NCBI GenBank assembly: GCA_910584005.1 | Contig: CAJTXR010000002.1 | Span: 1-64,000 of the forward strand | From: an uncultured Anaeroplasmataceae bacterium | GTDB taxonomy: Bacteria > Bacillota_I > Bacilli_A > Acholeplasmatales > Anaeroplasmataceae | Length of the DNA: 64,000 nucleotides | Reading direction: 5' to 3' | Shown: in pieces, positions 42,573 through 50,773 of the stretch | Layout of the letters: every line of letters starts with the position of its first letter | Position numbering within the stretch: position 1 is the stretch's first letter | The notes under the pieces: generated by a model | The model's input: only the letters and a program-made list of their open reading frames with translations | Told to the model about the DNA's origin: nothing | The model's database searches: none | Made by a program: the position numbers and the translations under genes

Positions 42573-42644
42573 ATTAAAATACTAATTATTACATTACCCA
42601 ATTTTTTAGTTAGATTTCTATCGATCTTTAGAAGAAAGAAATGA
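42573..42644 (+). CDS. spoVM: SpoVM-like amphipathic spore-coat peptide (ATT start)
   Basis: 23 residues reading (M)KILIITLPNFLVRFLSIF plus a basic RRKK tail. It aligns with SpoVM: Lys2, Ile6, Leu8, Pro9, Phe11 and Leu12 coincide, Pro9 being the residue needed for its shallow membrane insertion, and the Val-Arg...Phe-Arg tail is similar with a three-residue gap. Position also agrees, since Bacilli carry spoVM between rpe and rpmB. AAAGGTG lies five bases upstream. The start is an unusual ATT; no ATG, GTG or TTG is available. SpoVM marks the forespore membrane for coat assembly. Confidence 0.72.
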   Translation: MKILIITLPNFLVRFLSIFRRKK

Positions 42645-42658
42645 ATCCTTTTCAAAGC

Positions 42659-42692
42659 AGAAATTATTAGAAAAATAATTTCTCTTTTTTTT
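42659..42692 (+). terminator. Terminator after spoVM
   Basis: Ten-pair stem agaaattatt/aataatttct with a five-base loop and a long T-run. It closes the PASTA-rsgA-rpe-spoVM unit just before the metal operon promoter. Confidence 0.85.
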
Positions 42693-42701
42693 ATTTTTCT
42701 C

Positions 42702-42731
42702 TTGACAGTTGAATGTTCATTCAACTATAAT
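42702..42731 (+). promoter_or_regulatory. Promoter of the metal-resistance operon
   Basis: Perfect TTGACA (42702-42707) and perfect TATAAT (42726-42731), spacer 18. The spacer is itself operator 1. Confidence 0.85.
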
Positions 42732-42756
42732 ATAAATAGTTGAATGAACATTCAAC
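42708..42756 (+). promoter_or_regulatory. Two palindromic ArsR-type operators
   Basis: gttgaatg-tt-cattcaac (42708-42725) fills the promoter spacer. A second copy gttgaatg-aa-cattcaac (42739-42756) lies at the transcription start and leader. They differ only in the two central bases. The layout is typical for a metal-released ArsR/SmtB repressor and should be bound by the product of the next gene. Confidence 0.85.
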
Positions 42757-42773
42757 TAAAAGAAGGTGAATAT

Positions 42774-43142
42774 ATGAAAGGACTTGAAGAATGTCAATCT
42801 AATCATCCTCATAAGGATATCATCAAAGAAGTAAAACAATTGATGCCCAAAGAGGAAAACCTATATGATGTATCCGAATTATTTAAGGTTTTTGGGGATT
42901 CAACACGAACTAAAATATTAGCTGCCTTATTTCAGCATGAACTATGTGTTTGTGATATTTGTAAAGTTGTAAATATGACAAAGTCAGCCATATCCCATCA
43001 GTTGAAAGTATTAAGGGATTTTAATTTAGTTAAATTTAGAAAACAAGGCAAGGAAGTTTTTTATTCACTTGCCGATGAGCATGTCGTTTTAATTTATGAA
43101 AAAGCATTAGAGCATGTATTAGAAAAGAAAGAAGAGGAATAA
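42774..43142 (+). CDS. ArsR/SmtB-family metal-sensing repressor
   Basis: 122 residues. Winged helix with KVFGDSTRTKILAAL, the metal-thiolate motif ELCVCDIC in helix alpha-3 (as in CadC) and TKSAISHQLKVLRD as the recognition helix. DEHVVLIYEKALEH near the end resembles the alpha-5 zinc site of SmtB/CzrA. It may therefore sense Zn, Cd or Pb. The N-terminal His/Cys segment (CQSNHPH) may add a ligand. The start at 42774 lies behind AAGGTGA; the ORF opening at 42744 falls in operator 2. Confidence 0.92.
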   Translation: MKGLEECQSNHPHKDIIKEVKQLMPKEENLYDVSELFKVFGDSTRTKILAALFQHELCVCDICKVVNMTKSAISHQLKVLRDFNLVKFRKQGKEVFYSLADEHVVLIYEKALEHVLEKKEEE

Positions 43143-43143
43143 T

Positions 43144-43362
43144 ATGAAAAAAGTATATCGTTTAGAAAATTTAGATTGTGCAAATTGTGCTGCCAAAATG
43201 GAAAGAGGAATCTTAAAGATTGAAGGAGTTATAGCCGCAACAGTTAGCTTTTTATCCCAAAAATTAACGATAGAAGCTGATGATACTCGTTTTGAAGAAA
43301 TCATGGATGAAGTAATTAAGGTTTGCAAAAAGGTTGAACCTGATTGTAAAATAAAACGATAA
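43144..43362 (+). CDS. Stand-alone heavy-metal-associated (HMA) domain protein
   Basis: 72 residues with one HMA ferredoxin-like fold. Metal-binding motif LDCANCAAK (CxxC) near residue 11. P1B ATPases usually carry this domain at their N-terminus; the CadA in this operon lacks it, so this protein may be its split-off metal donor. Starts one base after the repressor stop. Confidence 0.9.
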   Translation: MKKVYRLENLDCANCAAKMERGILKIEGVIAATVSFLSQKLTIEADDTRFEEIMDEVIKVCKKVEPDCKIKR

Positions 43363-43380
43363 AGATTTAGGAGTTGTTAT

Positions 43381-44208
43381 ATGAACTCGCTAATATTAAT
43401 TCTTTCTCTTATTGCAGGTGCAGTAGGAACAGGAGTCGGAGGGATTCTTGGAGTTTTACTTAAAAATAAGGGAAATAAGGTAATGAGCAGAATTCTAACT
43501 TTTGCTGGTGGAGTAATGGTTGGAATTGTTGTTTTTGAAATGATTCCTGAATCAATAGAAAATACTAAATTTGAAGGAAATACTTATGGTGTATTTGTTA
43601 CTTTTGCGGCAATTCTGTTTGGTATTTTATTGACATATGGTTTGAACAAAGCATTAGATAAAATTGAGAATGTTAGAGATACTCATAAAAGTTTAGAAGA
43701 ATTGCATCATGAAACTCAAGTTTTACAATTCACAAAAGATCAAACGATTGACAAAGCAGAGAAAAAATCATTGATTAAAGCTGGAATTATTATGCTTCTT
43801 GCAATTATGTTTCATAATATACCTGAAGGAATGGCGATTGGAGCTACTGGAACTGCAGATGAAAGTATGGGAATTTTGATTGCGATTTTAATTGCAATTC
43901 ATAACATACCTGAAGGAATGGCAATTTCTGCTCCACTAGCAAGTGGAGGGGTAAAAGCATGGAAGACCATCGCATTGACCTTTTTAGCAGGGGCTGCAAC
44001 GGTAATAGGAGCTGGGATTGGTCAAGCAATTGGCGGAATTGGAACTTTAGCTATTGGAATTTGTATGGGTGTTGCTGGCGGAGCAATGCTATATGTCACA
44101 TTTTGTGAGATTATTCCTCAATCTATTTTAATGGATGAAGGACGTGTGCCTGCCGTAAGCATGCTTATTGGTATTTTGTGTGCTATGCTTTTTGTCTGCT
44201 TATTTTAA
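43381..44208 (+). CDS. ZIP-family metal transporter (GufA/ZupT-like)
   Basis: 275 residues, eight helices. Two copies of the metal site HNIPEGMAI (in helices 4 and 5), with a cytosolic charged loop (about 95-135) before them. ZIP proteins normally carry Zn2+ or other divalent metals into the cytosol. Finding one in an operon with an exporter is unusual; it may supply Zn or act on the opposite gradient. Confidence 0.9.
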   Translation: MNSLILILSLIAGAVGTGVGGILGVLLKNKGNKVMSRILTFAGGVMVGIVVFEMIPESIENTKFEGNTYGVFVTFAAILFGILLTYGLNKALDKIENVRDTHKSLEELHHETQVLQFTKDQTIDKAEKKSLIKAGIIMLLAIMFHNIPEGMAIGATGTADESMGILIAILIAIHNIPEGMAISAPLASGGVKAWKTIALTFLAGAATVIGAGIGQAIGGIGTLAIGICMGVAGGAMLYVTFCEIIPQSILMDEGRVPAVSMLIGILCAMLFVCLF

Positions 44209-44220
44209 GGGGGGATGAAA

Positions 44221-46089
44221 ATGACAAGAAAACAAAAGAAAAATTTATGGCGAATAGGAATCACTTTAGTCGCGTTTATTGTTTTATTTATCACTGATTA
44301 TTTTATCCATTTAGAAAGTGTAATTTCTAATGAGAAGATTGCCTGGCTATTGCCAGCGGGTCTTTATTTCTTTCTTTATTTGATGATTGCTTACGATGTG
44401 TTATGGAAAGCAATAAGAAATATTTTTCATGGTCAAATTTTTGATGAAAACTTTTTAATGTGTATCGCAACTATTGGAGCTTTTGCAATTCAATCTTTTC
44501 CTGAAGCTGTTGCTGTAATATTATTTTATCAGGTAGGAGAATTTTTTCAGAATTATGCGGTTGGTAAATCTAGAAAGTCCATTGCTTCTTTAATGGATAT
44601 CCGACCAGATTTTGCTTGTGTTTTAAGAGGAGAACAATTCGTTACGGTGGATCCAGAAGAAGTACAAATTGGTGAAATCGTCATTGTTCAGCCTGGAGAA
44701 AAAATTGCTTTAGATGGTATTGTAGTAGAGGGAAGTTCAACATTAGATACTAAGGCTTTAACGGGGGAATCCATTCCCAAAGAAGTTCTTACGGGAGAAG
44801 AGGTTATTAGTGGATGTATCAATATGACCCAAACCCTTCATATTAAAGTAACGAAAATGTTTTATGATTCTACAGTTTCTAAGATTTTAGAACTTGTAGA
44901 AAATGCATCAGAGCATAAGTCAAGGGCCGAAAATTTCATTACTAAATTTGCAAAGTATTATACACCATCAGTAGTGATTGCTGCTTTAGTTCTCGCAATT
45001 ATTCCTGGCATTCTTACAAGAAATTGGATTGACTGGATATATCGAGCTTTAAACTTCTTAGTTGTATCCTGTCCATGTGCTTTAGTAATTTCAATTCCAC
45101 TTTCTTTCTTTGCTGGAATCGGGGCAGCTTCTAAGCAGGGAATTTTAATTAAAGGATCGAATTACTTAGAACTCCTTCATAAAGCAAATATTTTTGTTTT
45201 TGATAAAACAGGAACTTTGACAAAAGGAAACTTTGTAGTAACAGATGTTGTTCCTTTAGAGCAAAAGGAAGAAATTTTAAAATGTGCAGCCATTGCAGAA
45301 ACAGGATCTACTCATCCGATTGCAAAATCTATTTTAAAAGCATATCCATACTCTGATTCTACCTACGCTTTAGAAAATATAGCTGGATTTGGAATCATCG
45401 CGAAAAAAGATAACGAAACTATTTTTTGTGGAAATGAAAAACTGATGAAACAAAAAAACATTTCCTATGTTCCTGCGACAAAAACAGGAACAGTTATCTA
45501 TGTTGCTAAAAATGATAAATTTTTAGGATACATATGTATTCGAGATGAAGTTAAACCAGAAACCTCTGAAGTTATAACTCAATTAAATTTATTTGGTAAA
45601 ACCATAATGCTTACCGGAGATAACGAACAAATTGCTGGTATCGTGGCAGAGGAAATTGGGGTAACAGAATACAAAGCATCCTTACTCCCTCAAAATAAGG
45701 TAGAAGAGGTCGAACGGCTTCTACAATCAAAAAAAGAAAAAGATAGGCTATGTTTCATTGGGGATGGCATAAATGATGCCCCTGTACTGATGCGTTCGGA
45801 TATTGGAATTTCCATGGGAGGTGTAGGCTCTGATGCTGCTATAGAAGCATCCGATATTGTTTTAATGACAGATAATTTAACCGGCATTTCTACAGCGAAA
45901 AAAATTGCTAAAAAGACAATGGGTATTGTAATGGAAAATATTATTTTTGCTTTAGGAATTAAATTGGCTGTTCTTATTCTATCTGCAATTGGAATTAGTA
46001 ATATGTGGCTTGGAATTTTAGCAGATGTTGGAGTTGCTGTACTTGCAATTTTAAATGCAATGCGGTGTGGAACATATAAGAAAAGATAA
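44221..46089 (+). CDS. cadA: CadA/ZntA-type P1B heavy-metal ATPase
   Basis: 622 residues. Metal channel motif SCPCALVIS (CPC near 283-285), phosphorylation site DKTGTLTKG (Asp near 327), TGES actuator motif, GDGINDAP hinge. No N-terminal HMA domain. Pumps Zn2+, Cd2+ or Pb2+ out of the cell. The start at 44221 is spaced correctly from AAGGGGGG; an ATG six bases earlier abuts that site. Last gene of the metal operon, followed by a hairpin with T-run. Confidence 0.94.
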   Translation: MTRKQKKNLWRIGITLVAFIVLFITDYFIHLESVISNEKIAWLLPAGLYFFLYLMIAYDVLWKAIRNIFHGQIFDENFLMCIATIGAFAIQSFPEAVAVILFYQVGEFFQNYAVGKSRKSIASLMDIRPDFACVLRGEQFVTVDPEEVQIGEIVIVQPGEKIALDGIVVEGSSTLDTKALTGESIPKEVLTGEEVISGCINMTQTLHIKVTKMFYDSTVSKILELVENASEHKSRAENFITKFAKYYTPSVVIAALVLAIIPGILTRNWIDWIYRALNFLVVSCPCALVISIPLSFFAGIGAASKQGILIKGSNYLELLHKANIFVFDKTGTLTKGNFVVTDVVPLEQKEEILKCAAIAETGSTHPIAKSILKAYPYSDSTYALENIAGFGIIAKKDNETIFCGNEKLMKQKNISYVPATKTGTVIYVAKNDKFLGYICIRDEVKPETSEVITQLNLFGKTIMLTGDNEQIAGIVAEEIGVTEYKASLLPQNKVEEVERLLQSKKEKDRLCFIGDGINDAPVLMRSDIGISMGGVGSDAAIEASDIVLMTDNLTGISTAKKIAKKTMGIVMENIIFALGIKLAVLILSAIGISNMWLGILADVGVAVLAILNAMRCGTYKKR

Positions 46090-46117
46090 GATGAGTGACA
46101 TTTTATCTTTTTTTTGT
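46080..46117 (+). terminator. Terminator after cadA
   Basis: aaagataa pairs with ttatcttt around a loop that contains the stop codon region, and a run of T follows. Confidence 0.65.
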
Positions 46118-46140
46118 TAAAATTAAATAAAAAATTCATT

Positions 46141-46160
46141 ACTTAATCGTTTTATTAAGT
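46141..46160 (+). promoter_or_regulatory. Inverted repeat in front of the sigma-factor gene
   Basis: acttaa and ttaagt flank an eight-base centre, ending at the ribosome site GAGGTGGGG. It may be an operator or a hairpin that affects translation. No good SigA promoter was seen here. Confidence 0.35.
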
Positions 46161-46172
46161 GAGGTGGGGAAA

Positions 46173-46667
46173 GTGGACTTAGAGAAAGTAGTAGAACAGT
46201 ATCAGCGGGGCAATAAAGAAGTATTTAATAAAATCTATGCTGAAACGTATGGATTAGTACGTTTTGCAATCTATCAAAAAATTCAAAATAAGTATATCAT
46301 TGAAGATTTAATACAAGATACTTATATGAAAGTATGTCAGATGATTCCTGCTTATTCATCCCATAATTTTCAGGCATGGATTTATACGATTGCAAAAAAT
46401 ATTGCTTTAGACTATATAAAAAAGAAAAAAGAAATTCTTGTTGAACAGGATGCATGTGATTTTGTTGATAAGGATACACACCCATATCTTTATTTTGCTC
46501 TTCGCCACCTTGATGAAATAGAACGTGAGGTTTTTCTTTTGAAGGTATTGTGTGGCCACACAACAAAAAAGATTTCTATGATAATGAATATATCTCCTTC
46601 AAATGTGAACCAAACCTTTTACCACGCTAGAAAAAAATTACAAGAAAGCCTGGAGGTAGAACGATGA
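46173..46667 (+). CDS. ECF-type RNA polymerase sigma factor
   Basis: 164 residues with sigma region 2 (LVRFAIYQKIQNKYIIEDLIQDTYMKV, then FQAWIYTIAKNIALDYIKKKK) and region 4 (LRHLDEIEREVFLLKVLCGH, then KISMIMNISPSNVNQTFYHARKKL). GTG start at 46173; a GTG at 46164 is inside the ribosome site. Overlaps by four bases the following membrane beta-propeller gene, its likely partner. Target genes unknown. Confidence 0.92.
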   Translation: MDLEKVVEQYQRGNKEVFNKIYAETYGLVRFAIYQKIQNKYIIEDLIQDTYMKVCQMIPAYSSHNFQAWIYTIAKNIALDYIKKKKEILVEQDACDFVDKDTHPYLYFALRHLDEIEREVFLLKVLCGHTTKKISMIMNISPSNVNQTFYHARKKLQESLEVER

Positions 46668-48421
46668 AAGTAAAAGAATTTGAAAAAAAATTAAAAATGG
46701 AATACAAAAATACGTTTAAAAACAAAAGAAATTGTAAAAGATCTTTTCATTTTAGAATCAAATTTGCACTTGCAATTGGATTATGTGTTTTAGTTATTGG
46801 ACTCTTGATCCAACATGGTTATATCGCAGTTCAAAATAAAAATATAGAGGCTCATAATAAAAAAATAGATCAAATGCAAAGTCAAGTAAATTTAGAATCT
46901 ACAGATTTACTAGCAATTCAATCTAAACAAGAGTATCAAAAAGCAGTGGAAACCTATAGACCGAATTTTTTATTAAAGAAAAAGAAGAAATCTATACTTT
47001 CTTCTATCTTTACACTAAAGGGATGTACATCAATGAAAGATACAGATGATCTTTCTCCAGCTCCTCCTACCAATCCAGATAATCCTGGATCCTTTGATAC
47101 TAATGTCCAAACTGTTGGAATAGATGAAGCAGATATTGCCAAAAGCGATGGGAAATACATTTATGTTTTATCCAATAATACGCTTACGATTTTTAATTTA
47201 GAAGGTACAATCGTATGTGAAAAGAATTTTAAAAGTGCTACAGAACTTTTTATTTATCAAAATAAAATAGTTTTAATTGGGGAGGTTAGTTTTCATATTT
47301 TATCTTTTCAAAATGAGGAAATTCAAACTATAAATTCAAAACAAAAAATCAAAATGATTACCTCAAGATTGAAAGACAATATTGTATACTTTGTATATTT
47401 TGAAAATTTGAAAGAAGTAGATTATTCCGCTTGTTTTTATGATAAGTGTAGTAATCCGGCTCAGTTATGTACAATCACAAAGTATGATTTAAGTACAAAT
47501 GAAATGAAAACTATACAAGAAGTTGTTGGTGAAACAGTCAAGGTTTATGCTTCTTTAAATGCGTTTTACCTTTCCTCATCCTATTCTATGGGAACTTCAC
47601 CTGTAATTACGGCAGTTTCAATGTTTGATTATGAGTTAGATCCAAAAGGGGTTATGAAAAGCTATGGTTATGTATTGAATCAATTTTCAATGGACGAATA
47701 TGAGGGGTATTTTAGAATTGTTACTACAGATTTAACTCAAAATGCTGAGAAACTAAATTCTATTAGTATTTACGATTTGAATCAAGAATTGAAAAGAGTT
47801 GGGTATTTAAATCAAGGAATTGGGATAGGCAGACAAACTGTAAGATCTGTACGCTTTGATCAAACAAATTGTTACGTTGTGACATATGAAAATAAAGATC
47901 CTTTATATGAAATTAATTGTAGTGATCCTATGAACCCAGTAATCACATCCTCTTATCAAGCACCTGGATACTCAAACTATCTCCATAATTTTACAATTGA
48001 GGATCAACCATATATTCTTGGTCTTGGATATACGGATTCTAGGGTAAGTACTAAAATTTCTGTATATGAAAATAAAGACCAATTAAATCAAATTGGTAAG
48101 GATTATATTCTTTCAAAAAATAAATATTATGATAATGCAGACTATGAATCTGAAACCATTCGGTTAGACATGTTTGAAAATCATAAAGCCTTATTTATTT
48201 ATAATGATAATCATTATTTTTATATAGGTACTAACGTGTCAAAAGAAGAATATATCATTTTTAAAATTGATGTTTTCAATCCAGGGGTTCCAGTTTCTAT
48301 TTATAAAAAGGAAAAAATCACAACAAATTCTTCTACAGAATCAACTCGAGTTTTTCTAATTGAGGGAACCCTATATTATACAACTCATGAAAATCAATTA
48401 ATTATAAAAGAATGGAAATAA
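46664..48421 (+). CDS. Membrane-anchored beta-propeller protein, possible anti-sigma/sensor
   Basis: 585 residues. About 31 basic cytosolic residues, one membrane helix (about 32-54), a linker, then TNVQTVGIDEADIAKSDGKYI, the opening of the secreted C-terminal beta-propeller family (COG4880-like). Further blades contain RSVRFDQTNCYVVTY. Co-translated with the ECF sigma factor, so the short cytosolic tail may bind the sigma factor while the propeller senses an external signal. This role is inferred from pairing and topology; no classical anti-sigma domain is visible. Confidence 0.85.
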   Translation: MKVKEFEKKLKMEYKNTFKNKRNCKRSFHFRIKFALAIGLCVLVIGLLIQHGYIAVQNKNIEAHNKKIDQMQSQVNLESTDLLAIQSKQEYQKAVETYRPNFLLKKKKKSILSSIFTLKGCTSMKDTDDLSPAPPTNPDNPGSFDTNVQTVGIDEADIAKSDGKYIYVLSNNTLTIFNLEGTIVCEKNFKSATELFIYQNKIVLIGEVSFHILSFQNEEIQTINSKQKIKMITSRLKDNIVYFVYFENLKEVDYSACFYDKCSNPAQLCTITKYDLSTNEMKTIQEVVGETVKVYASLNAFYLSSSYSMGTSPVITAVSMFDYELDPKGVMKSYGYVLNQFSMDEYEGYFRIVTTDLTQNAEKLNSISIYDLNQELKRVGYLNQGIGIGRQTVRSVRFDQTNCYVVTYENKDPLYEINCSDPMNPVITSSYQAPGYSNYLHNFTIEDQPYILGLGYTDSRVSTKISVYENKDQLNQIGKDYILSKNKYYDNADYESETIRLDMFENHKALFIYNDNHYFYIGTNVSKEEYIIFKIDVFNPGVPVSIYKKEKITTNSSTESTRVFLIEGTLYYTTHENQLIIKEWK

Positions 48422-48438
48422 AAAAAATATATTGTTTT

Positions 48439-48473
48439 AATATGAAGACATATCTATGTCTTCATATTTTTTT
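48439..48473 (+). terminator. Terminator after the beta-propeller gene
   Basis: Stem aatatgaagacat/atgtcttcatatt with a four-base loop, then T. Confidence 0.85.
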
Positions 48474-48500
48474 GTAAAAAAAAAGAGGCTCTATTGCCTC
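48473..48500 (-). terminator. Terminator of rpmB
   Basis: On the minus strand gaggc and gcctc pair around aataga, followed by a long T-run. It faces the rpmB stop codon. Confidence 0.75.
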
Positions 48501-48547
48501 ATTTGTGAAATCAAATATCACATATTTAAAATCATAAGTATCTAAAA

Positions 48548-48736
48548 TTATGCTCTTTCAATTTTGCCGCTCTTTAAAGCTCTAGCAGAAATTTTAACTT
48601 TCTTAACGTTTCCGTTTTCGTCTTTGATGCGTACAGTTTGAAGATTTGCTTTCCAAGTACGACGAGTAGCATTTAAAGCATGTGATCTTTTATTTCCTGT
48701 TACTGTGGTTTTTCCAGTTACATAACATCTAGCCAT
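48548..48736 (-). CDS. rpmB: 50S ribosomal protein L28
   Basis: 62 residues. MARCYVTGKTTVTGNKRSHALN and TRRTWKANLQTV are diagnostic. The zinc-type CxxC motif of some L28 proteins is missing. Strong ribosome site AGGAGG on the minus strand. Divergent from the fakA operon as in Bacilli. Confidence 0.97.
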   Translation of the reverse strand: MARCYVTGKTTVTGNKRSHALNATRRTWKANLQTVRIKDENGNVKKVKISARALKSGKIERA

Positions 48737-49087
48737 AGTTTTTACCTCCTTATGACGATAAAATTAATTCATCAAGCCTTATTAGTATACCTTAAATCTA
48801 TGTGAAATGCAAGGATTTTTTTATTTTTTTTCAAAGTATTTGACATTTCACAAAAAAATTGGTATAGTTTTAAAGGTTATTGCCCATAAATGCAAAATTT
48901 ATTTTACATTTTGCTATTTTGGTGCTATAATGTTAAATGAATTAAACATTTTATATCTAGGGGTGATGATCTTAACCAATATTATTGTAATCATTTTTAG
49001 AAAAAGTTTTTATAAATTTATTAGTTTTGACGATCTATAGCAATTGCTATAACACATATATTTAATTTGATATTTAGGAGGATTACC
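48737..49087 (+). other. Intergenic region rpmB-fakA with promoter and palindrome
   Basis: The plus-strand promoter at 48903-48931 (listed separately) drives the fakA side. Downstream lies a very short hydrophobic open frame (ATG 48966 to 49040, 24 residues) that partly resembles a leader peptide; its ribosome site is too close to be convincing. A perfect palindrome atagcaattgctat spans 49037-49050. The usual asp23/yloU gene is missing. Confidence 0.4.
48903..48931 (+). promoter_or_regulatory. Promoter of the fakA-recG-plsX operon
   Basis: TTTACA at 48903-48908 and a perfect TATAAT at 48926-48931, spacer 17, with TG before the -10. Confidence 0.75.
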
Positions 49088-50716
49088 ATGGTTGTGAGCA
49101 GTATTAGTGTGGCTTTATTTAAGAAAATGGTAATGAATGGTGCTATAAACTTAAAGAATAACCATAAAAAGGTTGATGATTTGAATGTTTTCCCTGTACC
49201 AGATGGAGATACAGGAACAAATATGTCTATGACAGTTATGTCAGGTGTTCGAGAGATGAATTCTTGTGAATCATCTTCAATTATTGAAGTAGGAAAAGTT
49301 TTATCCCGAGGAGCTTTAATGGGAGCTAGAGGAAATTCAGGTGTAATTCTATCTCAGTTTTTCCGTGGAGTTTATGTTGGAATGCAAAATTTGGATCATA
49401 ATGAGCTTACAGTTTCTGATTTAATGGATTGTTTAGAATCTGGCTGTAGGGTTGCATATAAGGCAGTAATGGAACCTGTAGAGGGAACAATTCTTACTGT
49501 AGTAAGAGAAGCTGCTGAAAATACAAAATTACATCTTAATGAATTAAAAACAATTAATGAACTACTAGATTTTTATTTAGCAGAAGCAAAAAAATCTTTA
49601 GATAACACGCCAAATCTTTTACCAGTTTTAAAAGAAGCAGGGGTTGTAGATAGTGGTGGAGCTGGATTTTTAGAAATTATTGAAGGAATGATTATGGCTT
49701 TAAACGGTCAAATGCTTGAGGCAACTGAAGATTCTGCAAAGCAAACATCTGCTGCGGGGAATTTAGATGTTGAAATAAAGTTTGGATATTGTACAGAATT
49801 TATTTTAGATTTAAAGGATCCACAAGGATTTGATGAAAAAGCGTTAAAATCAGTTCTTTCTATGATGGGGGATTCTCTTGTTGTAGTAAAAGATGAAAAC
49901 ATATGCAAGGTTCATGTTCATACTAATTTTCCAGGACGTGCTTTAGATGCTGCCCAAAAATACGGTGAGTTTATTACTTTAAAGATAGAAAATATGCGGT
50001 TACAGCATTCTAATTTAAAAGAGGGAGCCAAAGAACCAACTTCAGAAGAACCTAAAAAGAAAATTGCTATAATTGCAGTATGCTTTGGAGATGGCATTTC
50101 TCAAACATTTAAGGATTTGGGTGTAGACTATGTCATTGAAGGTGGTCAAACTATGAATCCATCTACAGAAGCCTTTGTTGATGCTTGTAAACAGATTCAT
50201 GCAGAAAATATTATTATCATTCCAAACAACGGGAATGTTGTAATGGCTGCTGCACAAGCTGCAAAACTTGTCAATGATGCTAAGGTAGAAGTCTTAAAAG
50301 CAAAGACAATTTCTCAAGGATATGCTTCTTTAATGTGCTTTGATCCAGAAGGCTCTTTAGAATCCAATTTAGAGGCAATGAGTGAAGCTGTAGACCATGT
50401 AAAAACAGGTGAAATCACTTATTCTATACGAGATACAGAAATTGGTGGAGTGAAAATTAATTCTGGCGATTTTATGGCAATCGCAAATGGCGATATTATC
50501 GCTTCTAAAGAATCGCAAGATGAGGCTTTGAAAACTTTATTAAAGGGTTTGGTTGATGAGGAAAGCCAAATTATCACATTCTTCTGTGGAAATGATGCCA
50601 CAGAAGATGAAATGAATCTTCTAGAGGATATGTGTAAGGATATTAATTCTGAAGTAGAAGTTGAAATTATAGAAGGAAGACAAGATATTTACTCTTACAT
50701 TATCGCAGTAGAATAA
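49088..50716 (+). CDS. fakA: Fatty acid kinase A / DAK2-domain protein (YloV)
   Basis: 542 residues. N-terminal DAK2 nucleotide-binding domain with NVFPVPDGDTGTNMSMTV and MGARGNSGVILSQFFRG. A middle domain (FGYCTEFIL) and a C-terminal DegV-like/FakA domain follow. FakA phosphorylates fatty acids bound to FakB, feeding phospholipid synthesis; PlsX nearby fits this. AGGAGGATTACC precedes ATG 49088; the upstream ATG at 49067 overlaps the ribosome site region. Confidence 0.93.
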   Translation: MVVSSISVALFKKMVMNGAINLKNNHKKVDDLNVFPVPDGDTGTNMSMTVMSGVREMNSCESSSIIEVGKVLSRGALMGARGNSGVILSQFFRGVYVGMQNLDHNELTVSDLMDCLESGCRVAYKAVMEPVEGTILTVVREAAENTKLHLNELKTINELLDFYLAEAKKSLDNTPNLLPVLKEAGVVDSGGAGFLEIIEGMIMALNGQMLEATEDSAKQTSAAGNLDVEIKFGYCTEFILDLKDPQGFDEKALKSVLSMMGDSLVVVKDENICKVHVHTNFPGRALDAAQKYGEFITLKIENMRLQHSNLKEGAKEPTSEEPKKKIAIIAVCFGDGISQTFKDLGVDYVIEGGQTMNPSTEAFVDACKQIHAENIIIIPNNGNVVMAAAQAAKLVNDAKVEVLKAKTISQGYASLMCFDPEGSLESNLEAMSEAVDHVKTGEITYSIRDTEIGGVKINSGDFMAIANGDIIASKESQDEALKTLLKGLVDEESQIITFFCGNDATEDEMNLLEDMCKDINSEVEVEIIEGRQDIYSYIIAVE

Positions 50717-50723
50717 AAAGGTA

Positions 50724-50753
50724 CAAATGGTTGGAAAAATCCAACCATTTTTT
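50724..50753 (+). terminator. Hairpin with T-run after fakA
   Basis: Eleven-pair stem aaatggttgga/tccaaccattt and T-run; recG starts 20 bases later, so it may attenuate rather than fully stop transcription. Confidence 0.8.
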
Positions 50754-50773
50754 ATAAAAAAGGAGGTATTTTT

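Noticed and set aside
43381..44208. ZIP protein as a cation diffusion facilitator exporter
   Set aside because: The duplicated HNIPEGMAI sites are specific to ZIP transporters; no CDF motifs.
48807..49040. 77-codon frame upstream of fakA
   Set aside because: Most of it lies before the promoter at 48903-48931 and no ribosome site precedes its ATG, so it cannot be made from the fakA transcript; only the last 24 codons remain a weak possibility.
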